From the NCBI GenBank assembly GCA_907165135.1, contig OU015568.1, forward strand, positions 1,744,501 through 1,808,500: a stretch of 64,000 nt of DNA. Reading direction: 5' to 3'. The first letter of the stretch is position 1; every line of letters starts with the position of its first letter. The DNA is from Oikopleura dioica. Its lineage: Eukaryota > Chordata > Appendicularia > Copelata > Oikopleuridae. Shown piece by piece: positions 1 to 12,815 of the stretch. The position numbers and the translations under genes are program-made. The notes beneath the pieces are model-generated. The model did not search any database, had not been told where the DNA came from, and worked only from the letters and a program-made list of their open reading frames with translations.

Positions 1-2091
1 ACCCATCATTGTAACAATACACATAAACATTGTTGTCGAAAGCCGGACTTTTTACATCGAACTTATAGCTAATTCAATTATTGATCAAGCGCGAAATATT
101 AGATTAAAGATGACCAAAGTTCATTTTATCTGAATAATTTGATTTCATAACAATTATTTTTGTAGATATCATTAATTATGGCATTAAAATGGTCTTTCAT
201 CAACCTGATACTGTAAAAATGCAGGAATTATAGATACAGACAAAACGGACAATTCCGGAAGTTTTTTTTTCGGGAAAAAGCGCCAAATCTCCGGAATTGT
301 CCGAATTCTACTTGAAAATTTTTTTGCTTCCAAGGTGCCTTTTTTAAGGGTGTCAAACAGAAAATGGGCTTTTTCGTGCTGCTCATGGCTTTTTCGACCC
401 TTCTCTGATTTCTTTACGGAAAATTCTTTGTTATTATTTCGCAAAAGGTGGTGCTTTATAGAAAATAGACCTCTCAGTTGAATTTTTGTCTAAAATTTCC
501 GGAGTCCCCATTCAATAATTTATTCTTTGAAATCGATGTTTAGCATTTAAAGATTCAAAAAAAGGATCCTATTTTTATCAATTTTCCTAATTTGCTGACT
601 CTGGGTTCAAAAATCCTGACAAATTTTGCGTTGAAATTTTCAACGAATCAGAAGCCTGGATTCGGGCAACCGGCCAATCAGGAGCCGAGTAGCCGCCCAT
701 GCAAAAATTGTCGAATTTTTTCAAAATTTGTTGTCGATTCGTGATACCACCCCTTCAAAAGCACTAGAATTTGGAGCCTATTTTGGGTTTTGAATGGGGA
801 GCTCCTTTTTTCGAATCGGAAGACTCCTCAAAAAGTGCTCAAGGAAGAGTACAAAATAAACGTGAAGTACAAGATATGACTTTGATCATGTTAAGAAAGG
901 GATATCAACAACTAAAAAACGTCTCAAAAACGATAGGAAGCTTCGCTACTGATAAAAAAATTTTTCCTAGGACGGCTGGACTCACTGGAGATCGAACCCT
1001 AAATACCCGGATAAGCTCAATGAGGATTAAGCTTCAGCGTTGATAACTGTATCTCAATGATTGAAATATTGAAAAATTATAAATAAAACGATAAAGAAAT
1101 CTATTTTGGCCAAATTTGTTTAGAAACATATACTTTTTAAAATTGCGCTTGTTTTATTATTATCAATTTTCGAATAATATATTGAATTGACAGCATTGAA
1201 CAACCTTACTTTTAGAAACAAGAAATCTATTTATCCTCGGTTTCGGCCGCAGAATGAGAGATTCCCACGTCTCTTGATAATTATAATAATTTTATTTTAT
1301 TTTTGATTCGATTGCATGAGTTTCTCGGGTATTTTCATGCTCATGTCAAAATTATCTACTACTGCCAGTAGTCTACTAGTAGTAGAACAACGAAGATTGT
1401 CATGTTCAACGAGGATACTTGCACTGACGTCTTTCAACGAAAAAGAGCTAGCTTAGATTTCAAGAGAATTTGGCTTCTTTTTTTCTGAAAATAATTGAAC
1501 TTCAGTTCAAGCTAAATTGAACTGGCAAAACTCTGAAAATTCTTGCTGAACTCTTCTTTCGCTTGTGGTGAGATCAGTCCATTTTTGTTCCCTCTGTATT
1601 CTTAAAAATATCCAATTTCCCCTGCATTTCAAGAGAACAGCATAATTATTCTCCCGTTTGTTATGGGATCAGTCTGTCTTTCCTCTCTCTCTGTATTCCT
1701 GAACATGTCTAATTGCCCCCTGCATTTCAAATGAACAATATGATATTTTCCTTCCAAACAAGTCATTAAGCGTCAAAATCCTGAGCGCGCGCGATCGCTC
1801 ACAGCGCCACCTATCACGCCAGACCCTTCAACCCCGCGCTCGTTCTTTAGCATTTTGAAATTTGTGAATTCCGAAATCTTCCGATAAATTTTTTTGATCG
1901 AGAACGATACGGATCCGGGCCGCATAATTGAGAAATCGTAAACTTGGATAAAGAAAATACGAATTCCTTAATTCGCCCGATTCATCAAACTAGAAACGTC
2001 AGAGAGTCCCATTAGTACCAGCTTGATTGCCTGATCACCAGAAGAAGACTTCAAGAGAAACGAAAAACTAAAGACTCAAAAACTTAAAAAA
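1..2091. other. No gene recognised
   Basis: AT-rich sequence with short open frames on both strands, none showing recognisable domains, a signal peptide or a splice pattern. The last ~300 bases include a more GC-rich patch near 1780-1850 and lead into the fucosyltransferase start at 2092, so the promoter probably lies there, but no specific site can be called. Confidence 0.5.
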
Positions 2092-5000
2092 ATGAAGATT
2101 AATGCTGCTACCCTCGCTCTTTTCTCCACAACTGAGGTAAAAATACGATTTTTTTTACCATAAATTGCAAATTCTCGGTATAAAATTTCTACCGATTAGC
2201 GCTATTGTGTAGAAAGGAAGAATTTTGACCAAGAAGAATCAATTTTTTTGCCCAACTTACTAACTTAACTGTAGGGCAAATTCTTCAAAAGTCTTATTTT
2301 CAAATTGGATTTTTGGGGTGAAGAAGTCGAGATAGACCCCCAAAAGATGGAGCACTAAAATCGTCTTTTGACCCGTCAAATTGATATCCGGGATCAAAAT
2401 TGAAAAATTCCGAGATTCGAATTTTTCGAAAGAATCCGGCGGGGGTCTTCAAGTGACACCCCTTAGGAAAATTTCATCAAAAAAGTTGTCGAGGAACGTG
2501 AAACTGTTGATATAGTCAACATCAATCAAATTTTATCATCTTTTTACTTTTGCTATCTTGTTTTGGACAATTTGATAAGAGACTTCTTTTAAAATTTTTT
2601 TAATTGATCGTTTTTAAATTTTTGATGAAAGTGTCTTCTGACTTTTTTCATCAAGAAGCTCATCAATGGAAGAAAATGTTTAGATCAAAATTTGAGGCAT
2701 CTGTTAACCAGAAATCGGTTCCGAAAAAGGTCAAATTCGATTTTCCACATGATTCGCTCGATTGTCAATTTTCCAGCCTCTGGGTTGACATTGTTCAAAA
2801 TCGCTAGAATGCATGTCCGGGGGGAGCCAGTGCAAATTTGAAATTATTCAGCCCATCTATCATCCGCGCGTCTTTATGGAGCGAGCATTCCAGTGGCTTG
2901 TGCGCCGAGCCACAGCTTTTTCAGAACGCTAGAATAGATTCTCAGCGCACGTTTATTTCAAGTACCCCCGCCGAATAATATTCTGAATTCTTTCTGGTTC
3001 TACAGAAACACTTCGCTTAAGAAAAATCCTTTACAGATTTCAGCGATTTATTTTATTATCAGTTGCTAATTTGCCAAATTATCAAACAGCACTTTGAAAA
3101 TAGAGGGTCCATTTTGCCAAAAACTTATAGCTGGCTTGATAAGAATCCTCTTATCAACCGCAGCGCAGTTGAGGTCCTCTGAGTTTTTGAGCAACATCCC
3201 TTTCGAAACAAAAAAGGTTTCCGTCGAACCGGATTCGAACCAGTGACCTAGAGATAACTGCTAACCCTCTACAGTCTCCCGCTCTGCCAACTGAGCTATC
3301 GACGGCACGCCCCTCAGGCAAAATTATAATTATTTATTTAGTTAAATAATTGATCTTGCGGAAGCCTCAATAAATATCATTCTAAACAAAAAAGCTCGTC
3401 GAGCAACTTTATTTTCTCCCAATTATCTTTATTTTAAGGGAAACATCAATAATCGTGTTCCCTTATTTATGGTATTAATTGTCCTAATACCATGGTAGTA
3501 ATTAAATCAATTATTACAATATCTCTCCTAATAAGAGGCATCTTGCTGTTGAAAAGAGTGTCTTTTGACCGTGTAATAATGGACTGTATATATTTTGGGA
3601 GCTTAAAATTCGACCTTCACGTGTCCTTATTTATTATGCATATGATATGCATATCCAAAAATGGTTTTAGTACTTAACAAATTGTCCTTTCTATGCATTT
3701 TACATAGCCGAGAATAGAAAGTTCATTTCTCGTCATTTTTTCTTGTCATTTTTTTTATAATTTTTAAATATTTTTTTACATCTTTTTTTGCTGAACGGAT
3801 CATTTTTCTTTTAACACCTTCGCTTTTGAATTTTGAACTTTTCGCAGCAAATTGAGTCAATATTTTTGAAAGCGGTTCTAAAGGAGCCTCCGCAGGTGTA
3901 CCGTAAAAAATTGCTAAGACTTGAAATCACAAGCTAACACAAGTCGTTACGTGTTTTTTCGAAAGCTCCTTGCAAAATCATCGTTTGAATTACCGTTTTT
4001 CCTTTTCAGGCCGTGTCCCTCAAACCGTGGAGAGTTGCACATTCGAAAAATATTGACAAGAAGAAATCTGACGATAAAACACATGCGAAAGCCCTCAGAG
4101 AGCAAGAAAAACTGATGGAAGAAGAAGAAGATGTTACGCTTATCATGGTGAGTCTACGGTCTTTGTCGAAATTCTAGCGCGGGCAGAGGGGGTCAGGGAA
4201 ACATTCCGCAAGTGGAATTCGAGAGGAGACAAGCTTTTTCACTTGTTTGTGAAAAAACGGTAAAATGCAACGCCTCGCACGTTTGTAATTATATTTTGAG
4301 AATAAGGCGATTGCTTGAGTTGAACGAAAGGATATTTTACGGAATGGGTCTTTTGAACCACCGAGAATGGATTATGAGGTGGGGCAATTAGCAAGGAACA
4401 GGGAAAAACGGGAAAGGTTATGTGCTTTCGAAGAAATTGGGAAACTTTAATATAATATAATATAATATAATATAATATAATATAATATAATATAATATAA
4501 TATAATATAATATAATATAATATAATATAATATAATATAATATAATATAATATAATATAATATAATATAATATAATATAATATAATATAATATAATATAA
4601 TATAATATAATAAAACTGACCCTATCCCTAATCATTCCAAATTTATGCCCTCTAAGACCTTCAAAGTACACCATCTCTTACCTAAAAAAGATAACATGAT
4701 GTGAAATTTCCGACTAAGATCTGCCCGTTTCCTCCGACCAAAAATAAGATAACCTCTTACGCCGATAAGGCACCAACCTAGATATGAGGTTTTCTATCAA
4801 AAACAAAAAAGAGAAGGGGGAGAGGAAATTTTTCGAAGCGAAGTTTTGAATTAGATCATCGGAAATTCGAGACTCGAGTATTTATAATAAATCCGCTGAT
4901 GTCTAATTGCTGACACGTGAGATCAGCGCGTAATTTTAGGATTAAGGGGGTTGCCTGGCTGTTAGAAAATGGACGAAACTTAAATCAAATTAAATCGCTA

Positions 5001-8000
5001 GACAATTTGTCGAGACAGTTTCAGCAGAAGGAAACCCCTTCATTTCAAAAAGTCTCGTTTATCGAAGACAAAGAATTGCGAGTAAGAATTGCGCTAGCAA
5101 CACATATTTAAGTATTTACGCTGGTCTAAGTACACAGGAGAGGGCTCGGATGAACCCTTTCGCAACACGTTCTATAATTTACGCCGCAAGACGAGATCCG
5201 AAATAATATTTAGACTTCCCCAAGTGGCTTCCTCTTTCATGGCTCCAATCAAAATATAAAGTGCTTTAGACGATAATTTGTCTAGGAAGAAACAGTCTTT
5301 TTAACGCTTTATCATCACTTTTCTCATTTTTGGAGAATTCTAGCTCCAATTTTGACACCCTTGAAAGCGACAATTAAGAGTAGAATGCTCTTATAAGTAC
5401 GTTGGAATTAGTACGTCTCGAGGCTCGAATTCCGACCCTCAAAACTCTAAGAGCTTGCGTGCCTGATAGGATTTATTAGATCCGGCAGCGCGGATTTTTT
5501 CCTTACCCGGCCCAGTTTTGAGGTGGCGGAGAATTTGAAGCGATCATTAAACGGTCCTTGTTTTGAAAATACAGTTTGGACTTCTGTTTTTTCGAGCCAA
5601 AGGAATGAAAACTCTTTTTTTCTAAAATCACAGCTCTCAATCTACTTGAAATTGAAAAGTTGTTCAATTTTTCCCCTTTTTAAAACTAATCGCTTACTTC
5701 CTTTTATTTCACTGACAACGTGGGAGACCCTTAATCACGCGAACAAGTCTTGTTCTAAGCCTGCCTCCCTCTCCTCCTGAGTTTGGTTATCTCCGGACAG
5801 ATAAGAGGTTCTTCCATGTCGGAGGTACGCTTAACTCGCGACCAACAACTTTGCCAAATAGCACTAACAGGGCTTATCTTCTCAATCCAATGGGCTATTT
5901 CCTGAATGCTTTATACAGTATAAATTATACTTCAATTGTTCCTTTTCAGAACTGGTCTGGCGTCTCACCATCCTTCGAAGAGCGAAAAACACTACGAAAA
6001 CTGCCAGAACGATGCGGCGGCTGTTGGCTAACAAACGACAGAACTACCGAAAAAACGGCTCATTCGATTATCTTTGATAACACAAGGTAAATCCTTAAAA
6101 TGCGATAAGGAATAAATGAGCACGAGTCGTTCCTCATTGCCCTGACCGTAAGAAGACTCACGTTTTTCAACCGCGTTACAGCTTGTTTCGCCGCAAAAAG
6201 GGTGATAAGGAAATTGATTCTAGTTCAATTAGGGTTGCCAAATCCGGCTACTTCATTTTAACAGATTACTTATTCGCCATTTTCAGATACTTCGCACACA
6301 TGGATGATGTCCCAGACCTCTACAACCGAAACCAGGACCAATACTGGGTATTCTTCGCCCGCGAAGCTGCTTCCAAGGTGAGTCAAATCCCTCCCGCGAT
6401 CCCTTAATTCATCAAACAGTTTTTTCTAACGTGGCGCGTTATAAATATAAAACAAGAAAGATTTATTTTTGACACGATCGTGTTCAAAAATCGTTTGCCG
6501 GCTTCACGTTCCAAAAAACGAGAAGTGCTAATTCTTGACTTTAATTACTAATGTTAGCTTGTTTCGACTCAAAACACTTATTTTGTTTTAATGGAAAGCA
6601 GACAATATCGGGAGAAAGATCACTTGTCTATTTTGAAAATAAAGTAGCTTAATTATAAACGCAAAATTAAAAACAACATTTTGTTAGTACAATTCAAGCT
6701 CATTTTTAAACCTTTTTTATCCAGAATGCCGGAGCCGGAGCTGCGAAAATGGAAGGCCAGTGGGATCGCTCCTTCAACTTGACCTCTTCTTACCGTCTTG
6801 ATTCCGACGTCCCACGACCCTATGGCGACTACAACTCCGCTCTTCAAGATGCTAGATATTCTTACGTAAGTACTCGAAACAACTTTCGAAAGTGGAAGAA
6901 TTGATGATTATTTTTTCTGGCTACGTGATGAACGTCAAGCGAGCTTTCGCGAGATGACGTAGAAAAAATAAAGAATTGAGTTTATCCTCATCTATTTGAT
7001 CAATTTCCCGGAGCTATTCTGAGAAAATTTCTTCCAAAATTACATTGTGAAATTTATCTTTCTTTCAGAACAAAAGTCAAGGAAAATTCATCGAGCGAAT
7101 TAGCGGAGAAGGAATCATGAAGATCATCCAGCGATTGAAACAACCAACTGGTGAAAATCACACTGCCTGGTTGGTGTCCAACTGCGAAGAAACACGAGGA
7201 GCCGTTGTTCGAAAAGAGTTTACTGATCGACTCGTCAAGGTAGAAATTTTTTGAGGAGCATGGATTTTAACCCGTTTCAGCACGGCTTGAAGCTCGACGG
7301 ATACGGCGAGTGCTACGACAATGTCCTTGTCGATTCTCCATGGAAGAAGCCCAGTTTTGATACTGATACCTACGGTCCTTTTACTAAGTACAAGGTGAGA
7401 ACCATGATCTTTCGAAATCGAAATCAGCGCTGAATTTTAGTTCTACCTTGCCTTCGAAAACTCGATCCACTGCAACGACTACATGTCCGAAAAGTTCTGG
7501 CGAAATTCGTTGAATCAATTCATGGTCCCCATCGTTTACGGTCCTCACCCAGACGATGTCAAGGTAAGAAACGGAAGATGAAACTGTAAATAATCTTGTT
7601 CTAAGGCCGTGGCACCGCCAAATTCGTACATTCACGTCGAGGATTATTCTTCGCCCCACGAGCTTGTCAAGTACTTGGACTATTTGGACAGAAATATGAC
7701 TGCGTAAGTACCCCTTTTGAATTTTGGAAAAGGGTCGCTCTTTGGCCGAAACCTCTATTTTCAACCGAAAAATAAGATCTTCAGTAAACTATTTTTCTTC
7801 AATAATCTTATTTTCTAGTTACATGGAGTACCATTCCTGGCGATTCGCTGAAGCTGATCCTGATGAGCCCAACGCCTCAAAAAATACTGAAAGAATGTAT
7901 TGCGGCGTCTGCAAGGAAGTCAAGAAGCGAAAGAATCTCGGCTTCCCGAAGAAGATCATTCCTTCCGTCGCCAGCTGGTGGTGGATGAATGTTCACGATG

Positions 8001-8386
8001 ATCAATGCATCTCAGGACAAGAAATGCCAAAGTGGCTCGTCGATGAGCCAGTGGTTACTTCTGAGAATATGTAAGTCAATAGATCCGAATTCAAGGTCCC
8101 TAGATGTCATTTGATGTCCTCAAATGTCTTCAAATGTCTTCAAATGTCTTCAAATGTCTCTTAGAATGTCTTTTGATGTCCCTTGATGTCTTTTAATTTG
8201 ACAGGATGTCTCTTGATGTCTTAAGATGACCTAGAACGATACTAGATATCCACAAATGTCTCTAGATGTCCCAAATGTCTCTTAGATGTCTTTATTAATA
8301 AAATATGAAAAAACCTTCAATTTATCTTTAGGTATGACGAGCTCAAAGTCCTGTCCTTCAACAACGGCAAACACTCACCAAAATAA
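2092..8386 (+). CDS. Alpha-1,3-fucosyltransferase (GT10 family), 11 exons, 454 aa
   Basis: Golgi-type enzyme that transfers fucose from GDP-fucose to N-acetylglucosamine-containing glycans. Exons 2092-2136, 4010-4147, 5950-6086, 6287-6377, 6725-6865, 7069-7239, 7281-7394, 7441-7563, 7606-7703, 7819-8070, 8332-8386; all phases agree and all are GT-AG. GT10 landmarks are visible: the N-rich segment ending in [12 protein letters not shown] (exon 5), [13 protein letters not shown] (exon 6), and the donor-binding block [20 protein letters not shown] followed by [14 protein letters not shown] (exon 8). The N terminus is a weak signal-like sequence rather than a clear signal anchor, so an upstream exon is possible. 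Introns 1 and 2 (1.87 and 1.80 kb) are long for this window and carry a tRNA and a microsatellite. Poly(A) signal AATAAA at 8878-8883. Which glycan it modifies cannot be told. Confidence 0.9.
3220..3305 (-). tRNA. tRNA-Tyr (GTA), intron-containing
   Basis: Read on the minus strand: 7-bp acceptor stem CCGTCGA/TCGACGG, A-box GATAGCTCAGTTGG, anticodon region GACTGTAG, and B-box GGTTCGAATCC. About 13 extra bases follow the position after the anticodon, the normal place for the intron of eukaryotic tRNA-Tyr. It lies antisense inside intron 1 of the fucosyltransferase gene. Anticodon GTA and the intron agree with tyrosine. Confidence 0.92.
4449..4612. repeat. (TATAA)n pentanucleotide microsatellite
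   Basis: About 32 near-perfect copies of a 5-base unit (TATAA on the plus strand) lie inside intron 2 of the fucosyltransferase gene. It creates a spurious Tyr-Tyr-Ile-Ile-Leu open frame on the minus strand. Length is likely polymorphic. Confidence 0.95.
8103..8290. repeat. Degenerate tandem repeat of an aaatgtcttc-like unit
   Basis: The last intron of the fucosyltransferase gene contains many spaced copies of (a/g)(a/t)TGTC, with four consecutive perfect 10-base units (CTTCAAATGT) near 8125-8165 and looser copies out to 8290. It occupies most of the 261-base intron. Confidence 0.8.
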
Positions 8387-8995
8387 GCAACTCGCCCAAC
8401 CATCACTTTCGCAATTTTCGATCTCTCGGAGGAGAAATTTTTCCAGTGTTTTCAAACAGTCAGACTTTTTTTTATCATTTTTACAGAATTTATATTGAAC
8501 TTACCCTGCCATTTGAGATATTTTTTCCAAAATGAGTAAGAGAAAGAAATAATGAGTGTTTTTTTATCGATTTCAAATTTTCTCTCAAAATTGAAATGAA
8601 AAATTTCGCCCGAAAAATTTTCGTTTTTATGCATAAACCACCTGTAAATTTCTTAATTGTTATATTATCGTAAATCCCGCACTAAAAACAGATTTTCGAT
8701 TGTCGAAGATAAATTCAAAAAATAATATTTTCGAGATCCGATCCAGGTAATCATCATCTTTTTGAAGACATGGAAGAAAATCTGAAGAAGCACTTTCACG
8801 ACGAGGAAGATAAAATTAAAACTTATATTTTCCAACTTTACTTATTTGTTTACCCACTGTACATACTCATTGTATTGAATAAACTTTATCAAAAATAAAA
8901 GCTATGATTCATCTAATTACTGTATTTATTAATAATCAACAGTTGACTTCGCGTTGACTTTCAGATGAACATTTGAATGCTTCGCCATACCATCT

Positions 8996-9180
8996 CTATA
9001 ACAAAATGTTCTGAATTCCAGGCGCTAGAAAATGTTTACCGAGGGTATCCTTAGCAGCAGGAAAGAATTGAGAAATGAGATCGATGACGTCTTCGATCAT
9101 GTCTCCAAAATTGTCGACAATTCCGGCAGCGTATGTTTGAACAGGTCGTAAATAACGGATGCAATCATATAACACTTATT
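8996..9180 (-). other. Possible orphan exon related to the 9317-9566 peptide
   Basis: On the minus strand an open frame runs from about 9180 to a stop at 8996. It reads as an amphipathic segment (VQTYAAGIVDNFGDMIEDVI, then ending in PGIQNILL). The DNA and peptide at its start resemble exon 2 of the adjacent secreted peptide (VQKRAANEVAELF). It may be a duplicated last exon, an alternative exon or a decayed copy; no start exon is visible. Confidence 0.3.
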
Positions 9181-9202
9181 TTGACATAAAAATATGAAAA
9201 GT

Positions 9203-9313
9203 ATTGAATTACCCAAGACATTATCCTGCCATAGACACGGTCTTAAAAAGGTTGAATTACTTTAAGGTATGATTCATACCGTATGAACAGAATAATGTCT
9301 TGGCAATTATTCA
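9203..9313. mobile_element. MITE-like inverted repeat, ~110 bp
   Basis: Left arm 9203-9224 (ATTGAATTACCCAAGACATT...) is matched by the reverse complement of 9292-9313 with few mismatches. A further short palindrome lies at 9266-9280. Target duplication is not clear. It lies immediately downstream of the small secreted peptide gene, between that gene and the exon-like frame at 8996-9180. Confidence 0.45.
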
Positions 9314-9316
9314 ACC

Positions 9317-9566
9317 CTAAGCAAAATGATTGAAATCCGCATCGATATAGTTTCGGAAGAGTTCTGCTACTTCGTTTGCTGCTCGTTTTTGAACATGCTA
9401 AAAAAAGGTGAATTTTATGACTAGATGGCGAGTAATGTTTTTGAGGAGGACACTATCATACCTGAGGCACATTGGAAAAGTGCTCCCGCTCGACTTCCGC
9501 AGTGACTGCTACGACAGCTAGACAGACAAAGAAGGCTGCGAGGGAGATTCCAGATGCGGCTTTCAT
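9317..9566 (-). CDS. Small secreted peptide, 61 aa, two exons
   Basis: Exons 9462-9566 and 9317-9397 (minus), GT-AG, phase 0. The protein starts with a clear signal peptide (MKAASGISLAAFFVCLAVVA, cleavage probably after VTA). A short mature region of about 37 residues follows, with one dibasic KR site and a predicted amphipathic helix (AANEVAELFRNYIDADF). It has no cysteine in the mature part. I do not recognise a family. The dibasic site would be compatible with a processed peptide, but the absence of an amidation glycine gives no support for a classical amidated neuropeptide. Confidence 0.6.
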
Positions 9567-10086
9567 AACGATTCGCTTTCTCGATTCTTGTTTTTTTCAG
9601 ATGGAAAGAATCTATTCCGTGTTTTTGATGAATCGGGCACACCTTTGGCAAAGACCGCGCCTAGACGAGCTCTGATTTGAATTCACTGTAACCATGTTTA
9701 TGAATAAAATTTTATGAGTCATACTAATCATTAACTAATCACTAATTATTTTCAATCAGCGTTATTTTTTAGATGGTCGTTTGAATGATTATTTTTCAAA
9801 AATTTATGTTTCAAATATTTCAACCTTTTTCGAGGACCCGTTCCTGCCCCTGGGCACTTCGGCCTTAAATGTGCTTCAAAAAGAATGCGGGATATTACGC
9901 GTCAACGCCCCGAGTAGTGAAAACACAAATATATTTTTCTAAAGCTTATTAAACGAGCACAATGAGATAATAAAACTTCAGTGGTCTTAAAAAGAAGCAC
10001 CTGAACACGGGAACGAAAATTGAGAAGCTTCAATCAAAAAGCTAGTGTAGTTTTCAGTAGAGAAGGGAAAAAAGAAAACGGAAAAA

Positions 10087-12452
10087 ATGGGAAAAAGAGA
10101 CAAGCTGATTTATGGACCAGAAGATGTTCCGCCATGGTACATGTGCATTCTTTTAGGAACTCAGCACTTTTTAACCTGTCTTGGTTCCACTGTCGCCATT
10201 CCACTCGTTCTCGCGCCAGCATTCTGCCTCGGGGATGATCCCCAATCAAACCTCGCCAAAAGCTACCTCATGTCAACCCTCTTCGTCGGCAGCGGCATCT
10301 GTACATTCATCCAAGCGACGTTTGGAAATCGTCTGCCGATCCTTCAAGGAGGGACATTTTCCTTTTTGACTCCGACTTTTGCGCTCATGGCGACAGCGCC
10401 GTTTCTTTGCGATAATAAGAAACTCGTTCAATGTACAAGTTCGAATATCACAAGCTCATCCCTTCTCTCGAACGAGACCCTTTTCTTCACACATGAGACT
10501 CTCAATTGCTGCTATGACGAGTCCATGGAAGACTGCAGAGGATTTGTGGAAGAGCCAAACGACTCGGTAGAAGTCAAATGGAATGAGTTCTACGAAGATG
10601 CAAAAACTTGTTGGTCGGGTGATTGCGGAACGCAGATCATTACTTTTGATGAAACTTGGAAAAGAAGAGTGCGGGAAGTTCAGGAAAGAGTTCAGATTTT
10701 TTTGATCCGTGAATTGGTCGCAAATGATACTTTTCTTAGCGATCGAATATATAATGCCTTGGCTCTGTGCCAATTAATCTATCAAAACAAATGTCATGAG
10801 AATCGCACACATGCAATTAACCTAAATCGGCGAACAAATCTAGAACTCAAGAAAAGGGAGCGATCATTTCCGCCTCAGCAGTCGAGCTCGTCATTGGCGC
10901 CACTGGACTGATCGGTGTCGTGCTTAGCTTTATCACTCCACTCGCAATCGCTCCGGTCATCTCTCTCGTTGGTCTCTCTCTTTTTCAGCCAGCCGCGAAT
11001 ATGTCCGCGTCTTGCTGGCCAATTTCAATCATAACTATCGGCTTCATGGTTCTGTTCTCTCAATATCTCCGCGATGTCAACACTCCAGTTCCGTACATAA
11101 ATATCAAAGAAAAGAAATGCGAGGTCAAAATGCTCCCGGTTTTCAAAGTCTTTCCGGTTCTCCTGGCGCTGATAATTTCCTGGGGCCTATGTGGAATTTT
11201 GACAGCGGCGGCAAATGGAGGCGATGGAATGGCGAACTTCGATGATCCTGCGCATTACTGGTACAAAGCCAGAACAGGAAAGGGTTCAAAAAAATCTTTA
11301 GTGCCAAAAAGGCTGAATTGAAGAAAGAACCTTTTCTCAGATACAAAAAATCAGGTCATCGCCGATGCGCCTTGGTTCCGCTTCGTTTATCCCTTTCAAT
11401 GGGGTTGGCCGACATTTTCAGTAGCTGGCTTTGTTGGACTTTTGTCAGGAGTCTTCGCTGGAATGCTCGAATCGATTGGAGATTATTACGCCGCTGCTGA
11501 TATTTCTGAAGTGCCTCCGCCACCAGTTCATGCGATTAATAGAGGGATTATGATGGAAGGTGTTGCTTGTATCATTGATGGAATTCTCGGCTCGGGAAAT
11601 GGAACGACGACTTATTCAGGCAACGGATTTATATTTTGCAGATTTTCTTTGTATTCATTTTTTCTGTCATTTTTTTTCTTTTTCTTTACAAAATCGCTGA
11701 TAAGAAAACATATCCACCTTATCAATCACCCGCTGCGCCTCCCGCCGAATGATCCAAACCGCCGCCGTCATCCTCTTCATCCTCGGCTTTTTCGGCAAAT
11801 TCACTGCCTTTTTCGTCACTCTACCCGACCCGGTCATCGGAGGAATCTATTTCGTCATGTTTGGTCTTATCGTCGGAGTTGGAATTTCAAACTTGAAGCA
11901 TGTCGACTTGTCGAGCTCTAGAAATGTCTTTATTTTTGGAGTCTCGCTTTTTAGCGGAATCGCGTTGAAATATTGGGCTGAAAAGCCAGAGACAAAGATT
12001 GAGACTGGAAGCGCGAATTTTGACCAGATTTTGGTCGTTCTTCTCAGGAAAGATGCCCAAAAATAAAAGAAAAAAATTTTCATGGATCATTTTTGAGCAT
12101 GAAAAACAAGAACCGCTCCATTTATTGGTGGATTTTTCGCAATCATTTTAGATAACACCATTCCCGGAACTCGAAAAGAGCGGGGTGTCGATGCTTGGGC
12201 ACAAAGCTCATCTGATGATGATGTCGACGGACTTGAAACTTATGACATTCCCTGGCTATCGAAAGTCACTAATTTGAGCTTCATGAAATATGTTCCTATT
12301 TCTCCGGCCTTCAAGGTATTCTTCGCCTTTGAAAATTTCACTAAAATGGAATTTAGGGTGGCTCGAATGCTTGGACAAGAAAGGTCTGCCCATGCTCACA
12401 ACAAGTTGATGATGATGAAGTTACTGCGAAAATCGAGTCAACTGATTTTTAA
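10087..12452 (+). CDS. SLC23-type nucleobase/ascorbate transporter, 6 exons, 641 aa
   Basis: Multi-pass sodium-dependent transporter of the NAT/NCS2 family, whose animal members carry ascorbate or nucleobases across the plasma membrane. Exons 10087-10683, 10857-11276, 11355-11619, 11705-12047, 12111-12315, 12357-12452. Family landmarks: GTQHFLTCLGSTVAIPLVLA in TM1, QGGTFSFLTPTFALM, FLGAT-like ELVIGATGLIG, ESIGDYYAAADI, PPPPVHAINRGI, GNGTTTYSEN, TLPDPVIGGIYF and LDNTIPGTRKERG. A long Cys-containing loop follows TM3-4, as in SVCTs. Only the last of five introns is GT-AG: introns 1 and 4 begin GA, intron 3 begins GC, intron 2 is best read as GG-AG. The family alignment fixes all four. Substrate cannot be chosen from sequence. 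Confidence 0.9.
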
Positions 12453-12815
12453 AAAATTTACAATTGGAGCAAAAATTTTCTGAATAACCTCACTAACTTA
12501 TTAAAATCTTTCAAAATTCTGCCCTGCATTTATCTCGCTAATAAAAATATTAAGAAAAGAGTCATTTTTTTCAACAAATCATTAAAAAATTATGTTGATG
12601 AAATTTCGTCATTTAAAAAGGAGGTAAAAGGAGTATTTGGAGCGCTAGAATCATTAATTAACGTCGTTAGAGGTTCCATGACGCGTGAGTTGCCTACTTG
12701 AACGAGAAAAAGTTCTGAATCATTAACGAACTTGAGCAAATGAGCAGTTATTCTAGCTGTTTCCATCCCTCAGATTTCAGACAAGCATATTTTGAACTTC
12801 AAGAGAAAAGAAATC

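Noticed and set aside
184-1043. Two short frames (184-444 minus, 771-1043 plus)
   Set aside because: No signal peptide, domain or splice pattern; composition like the surrounding non-coding DNA.
4447-4674. Open frame of Tyr-Tyr-Ile-Ile-Leu repeats on the minus strand
   Set aside because: It is only the TATAA microsatellite read in frame; no start context or domain.
11749-12066. A Met-initiated frame (MIQTAAVILF) as a separate small transporter gene
   Set aside because: It is exon 4 of SLC23; the residues before it (ITRCASRR) continue the family alignment.
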